Source: Leptotrichia sp. oral taxon 223 (lineage in GTDB: Bacteria > Fusobacteriota > Fusobacteriia > Fusobacteriales > Leptotrichiaceae). From it: a DNA stretch of 64,000 nt. A program made the position numbers and the translations under genes. Location: assembly GCF_013394795.1 (NCBI RefSeq), contig NZ_JABXYU010000001.1, positions 558,001 through 622,000 of the forward strand, in the 5' to 3' direction. A model generated the notes under the pieces. The model was not told the DNA's origin and did no database searches. It saw only the letters and a list, made by a program, of their open reading frames with translations. The stretch's first letter is position 1. The number at the start of each line of letters is the position of its first letter. This document shows positions 1-7,712 of the stretch, one piece after another.

Positions 1-90
1 TAACCATTCAATCAGCTCTTCTCCGTAAATTGATACAAAACGTGCATTTTTCTCATATTTTTCCTTTTCCCAATGCTGACTTACTCTCAT
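1..90 (-). CDS. Probable class I SAM-dependent methyltransferase, N-terminal 30 residues only
   Basis: Only the first 30 codons are in the window; the gene runs off the left edge. The start is the ATG at 90, with an AGAAGGG-type ribosome binding site just upstream. The visible residues (RVSQHWEKEKYEKNARFVS, then IYGEELIEWL) resemble the stretch before the SAM-binding glycine motif in trans-aconitate-type methyltransferases, where F-V-x-x-YG-E-LIE is followed by LDLGCGTG. The glycine motif itself is outside the window, so the call is tentative. It lies downstream of ilvN on the same strand but is separated by a 259-base AT-rich spacer, so it may have its own promoter. Confidence 0.45.
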   Translation of the reverse strand, partial: MRVSQHWEKEKYEKNARFVSIYGEELIEWL

Positions 91-127
91 TTTAATATTT
101 CCCTTCTGTTTTTTTAAAATTACACTT

Positions 128-338
128 TTAATACTATTCCCCATTTAAATAGTGAATATTTAATAAATTTTGAATTACACATTATTTAACAAGGTTCTCA
201 TTCTTACTATAATTTCTGTTTTCTAACGAGATTTGGTATCGAATTATTTTGTTTAATAATAGTTTTTCTATTTTTATTATGTTTTCTTGTTTGAAAAGTT
301 TGTAATAATTTCGTTATTTAAAAAGAGTTTAGTATAAA
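128..338. repeat. MITE-like AT-rich segment with 24-bp inverted ends
   Basis: This non-coding spacer is bounded by a 24-bp motif at 128-151 (reads TTAATACTA-TT-CCCC-ATTTAAATA) and a degenerate inverted copy at 315-338 (about 18 of 24 positions). The left motif matches 21 of 24 positions of a second copy at 4816-4839. No gene is visible inside. It could be a decayed miniature transposable element, or two copies of a regulatory motif; no target-site duplication was recognised. Confidence 0.4.
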
Positions 339-349
339 TTCTGAAAATA

Positions 350-838
350 TTACATTTTTTCTCCACGGCTCATCGCTACAACCCCAGTTTTTGCAATTTC
401 CAGTATTCCGTAACTTTTCATCATTTCTACAAATCCACGTAATTTTTTCACATTTCCTGTAAGTTCGATTACAAGCGAGTTCGGTGCCACATCCAGCACT
501 TTTCCACGGTAAATGTCTGCAATCTGTACAACTTGAGCCCTAGTCTGAGCGTCAGATTTTACTTTTATAAGCATAAGCTCACGTCTTATAACACCTTCTG
601 CCGGGAAAATCTTTACTTTTACAACGTCAACTATTTTGTATACTTGCTTTTGAATCTGGTTTAATGCCTTGTCATCTCCATCCACCGTGAGTGTCAATCT
701 CGCATAACCTGGCTTATTTGTGACTCCAGCCGTCATTTTATTTACTGAATAACCTCTTCTATTGAACATAGACATTATTCTTGCCACTATACCGTTCGTA
801 TTTTTCGTAATTATTAATATTTCATGTTCCTTAGTCAT
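350..838 (-). CDS. ilvN: Acetolactate synthase small (regulatory) subunit
   Basis: This is the 162-residue regulatory subunit of acetohydroxyacid synthase, which binds the catalytic subunit and confers valine feedback inhibition in branched-chain amino acid synthesis. An N-terminal ACT domain (about residues 4-78) carries the typical NTNGIVARIMSMFNRRGYSV stretch, followed by the C-terminal ALS_ss domain with RELMLIKV. The length is normal for the family. Its ATG overlaps the ilvB stop by 8 bases, indicating translational coupling and equimolar synthesis. It is the last recognisable gene of the ilv block; no clear terminator was found after it. Confidence 0.96.
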   Translation of the reverse strand: MTKEHEILIITKNTNGIVARIMSMFNRRGYSVNKMTAGVTNKPGYARLTLTVDGDDKALNQIQKQVYKIVDVVKVKIFPAEGVIRRELMLIKVKSDAQTRAQVVQIADIYRGKVLDVAPNSLVIELTGNVKKLRGFVEMMKSYGILEIAKTGVVAMSRGEKM

Positions 839-2549
839 TTTCTAGCACCCCTTTCTTACCTATCATCTGACTTACAGTTTTTCCTGCAGGTATCATCGGG
901 AATACATTTTCTTCCCTTTCAACGATACAGTCCAGTATCACGCCTTCATCTGATAAAATCAAATCTTTTAATTTATTTTCCAAATCTGCTTTTGTCTGCA
1001 ATCTTTCAGCTTTTATTCCATATGCATCAGCAATTTTCACAAAATCAGGATTACATTCCAAATCAACAAAAGAATATCTTCTGTCTTTAAATAATTCCTG
1101 CCACTGTCTAACCATTCCTAAGAACGAATTGTTTATAATTACTACTTTTACTGGCAAATTATACTGTTTAATCATCATAATTTCTTCAATCGTCATTTGG
1201 AAACCGCCATCTCCGACAATTAACACAACTTTTTTATCTCTTGCTCCAAGCTGAGCCCCAATTGCCGCCGGCATTCCAAATCCCATTGTTCCAGCTCCTC
1301 CTGATGTTACAATGCTGTTTGCATTTTTGTAAGTCATATATTGCGCAGCCCACATCTGATGTTGTCCAACATCTGTTACTACTATTGCATCGCCATCCAG
1401 AATATCGTTAATTGCCTTTAACACTTCCTGCGGAAGCAATTTATCCTTGCCAACGTCCCTATGTGCCAATGGATATTCCTTTTTCCATTCTTTTACTTTA
1501 TCTGTCCATTCTTTGTGATCCTGCGGCTCTAATTCCTTATTGATTTCAGAAAGTACATTTTTCAGATCTCCAACTATCGGCACATCAGCCTTTTTATTTT
1601 TATCAATTTCAGCAGGATCAATGTCTATATGTATTATTTTTGCGTGTTCACAAAATTTGCTCGGATTTCCCGCAATTCTATCGTCAAATCTTATCCCAGC
1701 CGCAATTACCAAATCTGCCTCATCTGTGGCATAATTTGCTGGAACAGTTCCATGCATTCCAAGCATTCCAAGCGACAATTCATGATTTTCAGGAAATGAC
1801 CCAAGTCCCAGAAGAGTCGTAGTTACTGGCATATCCATTTTATTTGCCAGTTCAAAAAGTTCCTTTGAAGCCCCTGACTTTATAACTCCTGCTCCTGCGA
1901 TAATTAATGGCTTTTTAGCCTTTTTTATCAACGACAAAGCTCTTTTTATCTGTACAGGATGCCCAACATAAGTCGGATCGTATCCTTCCAGCTGCACTTT
2001 TTTGTCAAACAGCTTATTAAATTCCTCATAAGATATTTCCTGCTGCTGAATGTCATTCGGAATGTCCACCAATACAGGCCCAGGCCTTCCTGTCGAAGCT
2101 ATAAAATAAGCCTCTTTTATAATTCTTGGAATATCTTTAATATTCTGCACCAGATAATTTCCTTTTGTTATTGGAACTGTAATCCCTACAATGTCAGTTT
2201 CCTGAAAAGCATCCCTACCAAGCAAGCTGCTTCTTACCTGCCCTGTTATTGCCAGCAATGGTATAGAGTCCATGTGTGCAGTCATAATCCCTGTAACCAG
2301 ATTTGTCGCTCCAGGTCCGGAAGTTGCAAGGCACACTCCCACTTTTCCAGAAACTCTCGCATATCCATCCGCCGCATGCACCGCCCCTTGCTCATGTCTT
2401 GCAAAATAATGTTTAATTTTGTCAAAACTGTAAATTTCATCATAAATTGGTATTACCGCTCCACCAGGGTACCCGAACATATCAGTCACACCTGCTCTAT
2501 GAAGGCACTCCAACAGCATTCTTGCACCATTTATCATTTCGCTACTCAT
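831..2549 (-). CDS. ilvB: Acetolactate synthase large (catalytic) subunit
   Basis: This is the thiamine-diphosphate enzyme that condenses two pyruvates, or pyruvate and 2-oxobutyrate, to acetohydroxy acids. It has 572 residues in the order PYR domain, central FAD/DHS-like domain and ThDP-binding domain. Visible signatures are the catalytic Glu53 in RHEQGAVHAADGYAR and the ThDP/Mg motif GDGGFQ at 446 with NNSFLGM about 28 residues later. An AAAGGTGG ribosome binding site precedes the ATG. It lies between ilvA and ilvN on the same strand, so one transcript can supply the enzyme that makes 2-oxobutyrate and the one that uses it. Confidence 0.97.
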   Translation of the reverse strand: MSSEMINGARMLLECLHRAGVTDMFGYPGGAVIPIYDEIYSFDKIKHYFARHEQGAVHAADGYARVSGKVGVCLATSGPGATNLVTGIMTAHMDSIPLLAITGQVRSSLLGRDAFQETDIVGITVPITKGNYLVQNIKDIPRIIKEAYFIASTGRPGPVLVDIPNDIQQQEISYEEFNKLFDKKVQLEGYDPTYVGHPVQIKRALSLIKKAKKPLIIAGAGVIKSGASKELFELANKMDMPVTTTLLGLGSFPENHELSLGMLGMHGTVPANYATDEADLVIAAGIRFDDRIAGNPSKFCEHAKIIHIDIDPAEIDKNKKADVPIVGDLKNVLSEINKELEPQDHKEWTDKVKEWKKEYPLAHRDVGKDKLLPQEVLKAINDILDGDAIVVTDVGQHQMWAAQYMTYKNANSIVTSGGAGTMGFGMPAAIGAQLGARDKKVVLIVGDGGFQMTIEEIMMIKQYNLPVKVVIINNSFLGMVRQWQELFKDRRYSFVDLECNPDFVKIADAYGIKAERLQTKADLENKLKDLILSDEGVILDCIVEREENVFPMIPAGKTVSQMIGKKGVLEND

Positions 2550-2590
2550 TTTTCAACCACCTTTTCTTTTTAAATTTTATTTTATTTTTT

Positions 2591-3808
2591 TTATTCTATT
2601 TCCTGAGAATTTAATCTTTTAATTACATACCCTTTTTCATTCAATTTTTCAATAATTTTCTTAATATGTTCTTCTCCATTCGTTTCAACAGTAACTTGAA
2701 GTTCCACATCGTGAAATCTGTTAAGATTCTTAAACTGATTATGCTCAAGCCTTATAACATTTGCATTCTGTTCAGACAGAATTTGTGAAACTGCAACCAG
2801 TTGTCCTGGCTTATCAGGTAAATTCACTGAAAATCTAAATATTCTTCCTCTTACAACAAGCCCTTTATTTATCATCGAAGAAATAGTCAACACATCAATA
2901 TTTCCTCCACTTAAAATCGACACAATCTTCTTCCCTTTTTCCTTAATCTTTCTAAGTGCCGCAACTGATAAAACTCCTGCATTTTCTGCAACAATTTTAT
3001 GTTTTTCAACTAACAGAAGAAAAGACTCCATAAGTTCATAATCTGAAATCGTAATTATATCATCCACATAATTTTTTATATAATCAAAATTCAGTTCCCC
3101 AATTTTCCTAACTGCCGTTCCATCAGCAATCGTATTTGTTTCAGGCAGTTCCACAACTTCCCCATTTTTTAGAGCCGCAATTGCCGAAGCCGCCCCTTCT
3201 GGCTCCACACCAATTATTTTTATCACAGGGTTTTTTAGTTTTGCCGCAAGTGCAATTCCCGAAATAAGTCCTCCGCCTCCAAGTGGTACAAGAATTATAT
3301 CAGCATCAGGTAATTCTTCTAACACTTCAAGTGCAATTGTTCCCTGCCCTTCCACGACATCGTCATCATTAAACGGATGAATAAACACATACCCTTCCTT
3401 CTCCTGCAATTCTCTCGCATAATTATAAGCATCATCATATTCTTCCCCCGCCAAAATAACCTCAGCTCCATATTGACGAGTTGCTTCCACCTTTATAAGT
3501 GGTGTGTATTTAGGCATTACAATAACCGCCTTAATTCCTAGTTTCTGAGCCGCAAGAGCCACACCTTGAGCATGATTCCCTGCTGATGAAGCAATAACTC
3601 CTTTTCTCTTCTCCTCTTCCGTCAATTTTGCAATCTTGTTATACGCTCCCCTAAGTTTAAACGAACCTGTTCTTTGTAAATTTTCAGGCTTAATATAGAC
3701 ATCATTTCCAGTTTCCTTTGAAAATACCGAACTGTGAATCAATTTAGTCTTAGTAATCACAGTATTTAATCTTTCTCTTGCTTCCATAAAATCATAAAGT
3801 TTATGCAA
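2591..3808 (-). CDS. ilvA: Threonine ammonia-lyase (threonine deaminase), short form with ACT-like tail
   Basis: This PLP enzyme deaminates threonine to 2-oxobutyrate, the first step to isoleucine. The PLP lysine is in NLQRTGSFKLRGAYNKI (about residue 51) and the phosphate loop is PLGGGGLISG. The last 85 residues form one ACT-like domain (IFRFSVNLPDKPGQL), as in about 400-residue short-form enzymes. I place the start at the TTG at 3808, behind AAGGTG with 6-base spacing. This overlaps the stop of the upstream hydrolase by 8 bases, like the ilvB/ilvN overlap. An upstream in-frame TTG at 3826 is the alternative. A purely catabolic role is less likely given the ilv context. Confidence 0.9.
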   Translation of the reverse strand: MHKLYDFMEARERLNTVITKTKLIHSSVFSKETGNDVYIKPENLQRTGSFKLRGAYNKIAKLTEEEKRKGVIASSAGNHAQGVALAAQKLGIKAVIVMPKYTPLIKVEATRQYGAEVILAGEEYDDAYNYARELQEKEGYVFIHPFNDDDVVEGQGTIALEVLEELPDADIILVPLGGGGLISGIALAAKLKNPVIKIIGVEPEGAASAIAALKNGEVVELPETNTIADGTAVRKIGELNFDYIKNYVDDIITISDYELMESFLLLVEKHKIVAENAGVLSVAALRKIKEKGKKIVSILSGGNIDVLTISSMINKGLVVRGRIFRFSVNLPDKPGQLVAVSQILSEQNANVIRLEHNQFKNLNRFHDVELQVTVETNGEEHIKKIIEKLNEKGYVIKRLNSQEIE

Positions 3809-4700
3809 TTTCTTCACCTTCTTCAAAATTTTTATTTTTTAATTTTTCATTTAAAAACTCTATTATTATTTTTATAATTTCTGGCTGAAACCAATATTCA
3901 TCAGAATGCCCCGCTCCTTTTACGACATATCTTGTTGACTCTATCCCTTTCTCAATTAATGCCTTGTGAAGTTTTTCTGTTTGAACTGGAGGGACTAAAG
4001 TATCTGCATCTCCGTGCATTAACAGGAATGGCGGAGTTTTGGATGAAATATGTGGTATAGGATTTGTTAATTCTATACTGTTTCTTACGTCATCTAACCA
4101 AAATTTTACTGATAAAAATGTTGCTCTATAACCTTCCTCAACATCATCAGGAATTTCAAAATCCGCTTCTTCTCCAAATTCTGTTACGCCATAAATATCA
4201 ATAACCGCCTTTATATCGCTATTTTCAGATAAATTTTCCCCTTTGTCAAAATCCCTAGTTCCATTTGTCGCACCAGCCATTGCCACCAGATAACCTCCAG
4301 CTGATTCGCCCATTATAGCTATTCTTTCCTTATCTATGCCATACTCATCAGCATTTGCCTTCAAAAATCTTACTGCCGCCTTCACATCTTCCACACTTTG
4401 TGGAAACACTCCATCAGGAATAGTTCGATATTCTATACTTGTAACCACATAACCCGCCTTTGCAATTTCCAATCTTTGCTGCAAATAGTTTTCCTTGTAG
4501 CTATGTGCAAATGAACCACCTGGAACAAATAGCACTGCTGGATATTTCTCAGCCTTATATGGTTTCAAAATATCCATTTCTAATTTAATTTTTTTTCTAA
4601 AATAGCTGACTGGCTGTGAATAAGTGATATTCACTATCGACTTTATTTTTTCCTGTGTCAGCTCAATATTTAAAACTTTACTTTCTCCACCATTTCTCAT
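3801..4700 (-). CDS. Alpha/beta hydrolase, BD-FAE/esterase-lipase type
   Basis: This is a predicted cytoplasmic serine hydrolase of 299 residues. It shows the oxyanion-hole segment FVPGGSFAHSY (a PGG variant of HGG), the nucleophile elbow GESAGG (Ser about 133), the acid in HGDADTLVPP and the base in GAGHSDEYW, in the order of carboxylesterase/acetyl-xylan-esterase-like enzymes. The ATG at 4700 is chosen because AAGGAG lies 9 bases upstream; the longer reading from 4730 lacks a good site. It overlaps ilvA by 8 bases, so it is cotranscribed with isoleucine synthesis, but the substrate cannot be told from sequence. Confidence 0.82.
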   Translation of the reverse strand: MRNGGESKVLNIELTQEKIKSIVNITYSQPVSYFRKKIKLEMDILKPYKAEKYPAVLFVPGGSFAHSYKENYLQQRLEIAKAGYVVTSIEYRTIPDGVFPQSVEDVKAAVRFLKANADEYGIDKERIAIMGESAGGYLVAMAGATNGTRDFDKGENLSENSDIKAVIDIYGVTEFGEEADFEIPDDVEEGYRATFLSVKFWLDDVRNSIELTNPIPHISSKTPPFLLMHGDADTLVPPVQTEKLHKALIEKGIESTRYVVKGAGHSDEYWFQPEIIKIIIEFLNEKLKNKNFEEGEEIA

Positions 4701-4815
4701 TTCAATCTTCTCCTTTGTTATACACCTCATTTTTCCTAAAATTAAACTGCTTTACTAAAATCCATTCAAGTATATTAACTTTTATATTAGATTTTTGTCT
4801 CCTTTTGATATTATA

Positions 4816-4936
4816 TTAATACTAAACCCCAGTTAAATAACGAATTTATTACAATTTTTTTTAATAAAGGATAAAACCTAATATTTTCAAATAATTAAAA
4901 CATAATTTTTACTTTTTAAATAGAGTCTACTATAAA
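4816..4936. repeat. Second MITE-like segment with the same 24-bp ends
   Basis: The left motif at 4816-4839 (reads TTAATACTA-AA-CCCC-AGTTAAATA) is 21/24 identical to the motif at 128-151. An inverted, more degenerate copy at 4913-4936 is 20/24 identical to the one at 315-338. The enclosed bases are AT-rich and non-coding. The right end overlaps the first bases of the structured repeat that follows. The pair therefore flanks the ilvA-ilvB-ilvN block on both sides. Confidence 0.4.
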
Positions 4937-5053
4937 CTAATCCGTCGGAGCATTTTTCTGTGCTGGCAAAACTGTTTGAGCATAGCGAGTTTTTTGTCAG
5001 TGCAGAAAAATGTCGTAGACTAGCCATAGGTTATTGCGTAGCAATCTTGCCAT
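4925..5053. repeat. Structured intergenic repeat, copy A
   Basis: The element contains an outer GTCTAC/GTAGAC pair (4925-4930 with 5015-5020) and a long stem starting CATTTTTCTG (4951) and closing CAGAAAAATG (5002-5011). Its loop contains GTTTGAGC and TAGCGAG. A 3' tail carries a small perfect hairpin, ATTGC-GTA-GCAAT (5033-5045), followed by TTGCCAT. A second copy lies at 56255-56384 with the same loop and tail motifs but different stem sequence that still pairs. No open reading frame and no T-tract are present, so it is not an ordinary terminator. Confidence 0.7.
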
Positions 5054-5057
5054 AATT

Positions 5058-5258
5058 TTAATTATCAGGATAAACCTTTACTGCAAGATAAGGTTTTGCG
5101 ACAATGAGCAATCCTACAGAAATAAATAAAGAAAAACATAGTAATATGAAAAAATATTTATTAATCAAAATGTCCAAATTTTTCTCTTTTTTTTTCAAAA
5201 AGTTTATATTTATTCCTATTTCTTCAAATACACAATCCTTGATTTTTTTTATGTTCAT
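5058..5258 (-). CDS. Small single-pass membrane protein, unknown function
   Basis: This is a 66-residue ORF whose ATG lies 2 bases after the ilvD stop, suggesting translational coupling. The N-terminal half is charged (NIKKIKDCVFEEIG, then KKKEKN) and is followed by one hydrophobic helix (YFFILLCFSLFISVGLLIVA, about residues 35-54) and a short KPYLAVKVYPDN tail. I do not recognise a family. The tight position behind ilvD is the main argument that it is translated; otherwise it could be a fortuitous reading frame. Confidence 0.5.
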   Translation of the reverse strand: MNIKKIKDCVFEEIGININFLKKKEKNLDILINKYFFILLCFSLFISVGLLIVAKPYLAVKVYPDN

Positions 5259-5260
5259 AA

Positions 5261-6940
5261 TTAATCCAATATCTCGATAGCCCCTCTATCTGCAGAAGAT
5301 ACGTGCATCGCATATTTTCTCAAGTATCCTTTTACTTCCAGCTTAAATGGCTCTAATTTAGCTTTTCTAGCTTCAATTTCTTCATCCGAAATTTTAATAT
5401 TTATTGTTCTGTTTGGAATATCAATTTCTACAATATCTCCATCTTGAACTATCGCAATATTTCCACCCGAAGCTGCTTCTGGCGAAACGTGTCCAATCGA
5501 AGCACCTCTTGTCGCTCCAGAAAATCTTCCGTCAGTAATTAAAGCAACATCCTTATCAAGTCCCATTCCAGCAATCATCGCTGTAGGCGATAGCATTTCT
5601 CTCATTCCAGGTCCACCTTTTGGTCCTTCATATCTGATAACCACAACATCTCCTGCTACAATCTTTCCACCTGTAATCGCTTCGACAGCTTCTTCTTCAC
5701 TGTTAAATACTTTCGCTGGTCCTGTATGCTGTAGCATTTCTGGATCTACCGCTCCTTCTTTAACAACACAGCCATCTGGTGCCAAGTTTCCTTTCAACAC
5801 TGCTATTCCACCAGTTTTATATGCTGGCTTGTCCCAAGGCTTGATTACTGTATCATCGTTAATATATGCTTCTTTTGCCAATTCTCCTTGTGTTTGAAGT
5901 GCTACTGTCTTCACATCCCCATGCAATCTTCCGTTTTCAAACATTCTTTTCATAACTCCAGTAACTCCGCCAGCTCTGTATAAATCTTCGATAAAATGCT
6001 CTCCAGACGGCGACAATTTACAAATTTGACGAGTTTTTTGCGCAATTTCATTAAAGTCATCCAAAGTCAGGTCAATTCCAGCTTCATGAGCAATCGCAGG
6101 TAAATGTAGAGCTGTATTAGAAGATCCTCCAAGTGCCATATCCACTGCAACCGCATTTTCAAACGCTTCTCTTGTCAAAATATCGCTTGGTCTTAAATCT
6201 TTTTTTAAAACTTCCATAATTTGCATTCCTGCTTTTTTAGCAAGTCTTGCTCTTTCTGAAAATACCGCTGGAACAGTTCCGTTTCCAGGAAGTCCCATTC
6301 CAAGTGCTTCTGTCAAGCAATTCATCGTATTTGCCGTATACATTCCAGAACATGATCCACAAGTAGGACAAGCCATTTCTTCAACTGAATTTAATTCTCT
6401 TTTAGTAATTTGCCCAGTATTGTAAGCTCCAACCGCTTCAAACACATTACTAAGTCCAATTTTCTTACCTTTATAAACTCCCGCAAGCATTGCTCCTCCA
6501 CTTACAAATATTGAAGGAATATTTAATCTTGCCGCTACGATCAACATTCCAGGCACCACTTTATCACAGCTTGGCATAAATACAATCGCATCAAACGGTG
6601 TCGCCATGGCAACCGCTTCAACCGAATCTGCAATTATATTTCTTGTAACCAGCGAATATTTCATCCCGATATGATTCATCGCAAGTCCATCACAAATCCC
6701 AATAGTATTAAATTCCATCGGAACTCCTCCGGCCATTCTAATTCCATCTTTCACCGATTGCACCAAGTTTTTCAAATGAACGTGTCCTGGTATAATTTCA
6801 TTAAATGAGTTTGCAATCCCAATTATTGGTTTTTCCATTTCATCACTCGTAAACCCCAGTCCTTTTAATAATGATCTATGCGGTGCTCTTGCCGCCCCTT
6901 CTGTTAAATTGTTACTTCTTTCTTTTCCTTTCATTGCCAT
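5261..6940 (-). CDS. ilvD: Dihydroxy-acid dehydratase
   Basis: This Fe-S enzyme dehydrates 2,3-dihydroxy acids to the 2-oxo acids preceding valine and isoleucine. It has 559 residues, the usual IlvD length, from the ATG at 6940, which has AGGAGAG 8 bases upstream; the in-frame extension to 6991 has no good site. Cluster ligands are visible in PSCDKVVPG and [18 protein letters not shown], and the C-terminal [15 protein letters not shown] segment is typical. ilvC and the leu genes are not in the window. It lies upstream of the rest of the ilv genes but is separated by the repeat region, so it may form a separate transcript. Confidence 0.97.
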   Translation of the reverse strand: MAMKGKERSNNLTEGAARAPHRSLLKGLGFTSDEMEKPIIGIANSFNEIIPGHVHLKNLVQSVKDGIRMAGGVPMEFNTIGICDGLAMNHIGMKYSLVTRNIIADSVEAVAMATPFDAIVFMPSCDKVVPGMLIVAARLNIPSIFVSGGAMLAGVYKGKKIGLSNVFEAVGAYNTGQITKRELNSVEEMACPTCGSCSGMYTANTMNCLTEALGMGLPGNGTVPAVFSERARLAKKAGMQIMEVLKKDLRPSDILTREAFENAVAVDMALGGSSNTALHLPAIAHEAGIDLTLDDFNEIAQKTRQICKLSPSGEHFIEDLYRAGGVTGVMKRMFENGRLHGDVKTVALQTQGELAKEAYINDDTVIKPWDKPAYKTGGIAVLKGNLAPDGCVVKEGAVDPEMLQHTGPAKVFNSEEEAVEAITGGKIVAGDVVVIRYEGPKGGPGMREMLSPTAMIAGMGLDKDVALITDGRFSGATRGASIGHVSPEAASGGNIAIVQDGDIVEIDIPNRTINIKISDEEIEARKAKLEPFKLEVKGYLRKYAMHVSSADRGAIEILD

Positions 6941-6975
6941 TGATTTCACTCTCCTAATTTTTTTGTTTCTTAACA

Positions 6976-7018
6976 ATACAGTGAATCTCAAATTTTCAAG
7001 ATTTCCTGCATACTGTAT
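6976..7018 (-). promoter_or_regulatory. Hairpin in the ilvD leader
   Basis: ATACAGT (6976-6982) and ACTGTAT (7012-7018) pair, and inside them AATCT pairs with AGATT, giving a 7-bp plus 5-bp stem 35 bases before the ilvD start codon. No T-box sequence (GGTGGNACC) and no leader peptide rich in Ile, Val or Leu was seen. It may be an operator or an RNA hairpin affecting ilvD expression. Confidence 0.3.
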
Positions 7019-7228
7019 AAATAAATATTCAAACTGGCCTTAAAATCACTTTATCCAATTGTTTTAAAGCAATTTGATTAAATACTGAAATTTAAATTTA
7101 CATGCTCAATTTTAAACGACTTTGTCTATATTTTATCATATTTCTCATAAAATTTTTATCTTTTTATATATGTGCGTCAAAATTTTAAAAAACAGCATTA
7201 ATTCAATTTGGATAAAAATTATTCTTTA

Positions 7229-7262
7229 AAAAAATAAAAGACGATTTCAAATGTAAATCGCC
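7229..7262 (-). terminator. Rho-independent terminator after the 53-residue gene
   Basis: On the minus strand GGCGATTT (7262-7255) pairs with AAATCGTC (7247-7240, one G-U) across a 7-base loop and is followed by TTTTATTTTTTT. It closes the small gene at 7307-7468. Confidence 0.8.
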
Positions 7263-7306
7263 TCAAAGTTATTTTTTATTATTCACGCTGTATATGATTT
7301 TACTAG

Positions 7307-7468
7307 CTATTTCCCAACGAAACTAGCCATTATATCTTTATCATTTACCGATACAATAAAATCATTTTCAGAAACTTTTAAGGCAATATATTTTTTATCT
7401 TGCACGACTATAATTTCTAAAATTTGAATAATCAGTAATAATGATAAGACTAAAATTAATAATGACAT
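7307..7468 (-). CDS. 53-residue membrane-anchored peptide gene
   Basis: This is a short gene below usual length cut-offs. ATG at 7468 has a near-perfect CTGGAGGAAA site (7471-7480), a consensus promoter upstream and a terminator downstream, so it has all the parts of a monocistronic gene. The peptide starts MSLLILVLSLLLIIQILEII, one N-terminal hydrophobic helix, then a polar 30-residue domain (VVQDKKYIALKVSENDFIVS onward) likely exposed on one side of the membrane. There is no signal-peptidase motif and no lipobox. The family is unknown; it could be a small regulatory or envelope-stress peptide. Its own signals make it a real gene with fair certainty. Confidence 0.75.
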   Translation of the reverse strand: MSLLILVLSLLLIIQILEIIVVQDKKYIALKVSENDFIVSVNDKDIMASFVGK

Positions 7469-7518
7469 AATTTCCTCCAGTTTTTCAATTTTTTACTTTA
7501 TTTATTTATTATGTAAAC

Positions 7519-7547
7519 ATTATAGCAAAAATCAATCATTTTGTAAA
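7519..7547 (-). promoter_or_regulatory. Promoter of the 53-residue gene
   Basis: Minus-strand TTTACA (7547-7542), a 17-base spacer and TATAAT (7524-7519), with TGC just before the -10 (extended -10). It lies about 50 bases before the start codon. Confidence 0.8.
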
Positions 7548-7624
7548 ATATATTATATATATATGACTTATATATCTTATTAATCTTTAAAAAACTGCCA
7601 CTTAAAAAAAATAAATAATTCAAT

Positions 7625-7664
7625 AAAAAAACATTCAAGGCGTTTATTACCTCAAATGTTTTTT
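7625..7664. terminator. Terminator of the outer membrane protein gene
   Basis: AAAAAACATTCAAGG and CCTCAAATGTTTTTT form an A/T-flanked stem (7626-7640 with 7650-7664) that can stop transcription from either side. It lies about 50 bases after the outer membrane protein stop at 7713. Confidence 0.7.
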
Positions 7665-7712
7665 GTTATTATATAAATGTTAGGAAAAAAAACAATCTTT
7701 TATTTTAAGTTA

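Noticed and set aside
1959-2573. Long plus-strand frame opposite ilvB
   Set aside because: Antisense to a clear enzyme gene; low-complexity translation rich in Ser, His and Cys and no ribosome site.
6941-7228. T-box or amino-acid attenuator upstream of ilvD
   Set aside because: No GGTGGNACC antiterminator motif, no Ile/Leu/Val-rich leader peptide and no terminator; only a small hairpin is present.
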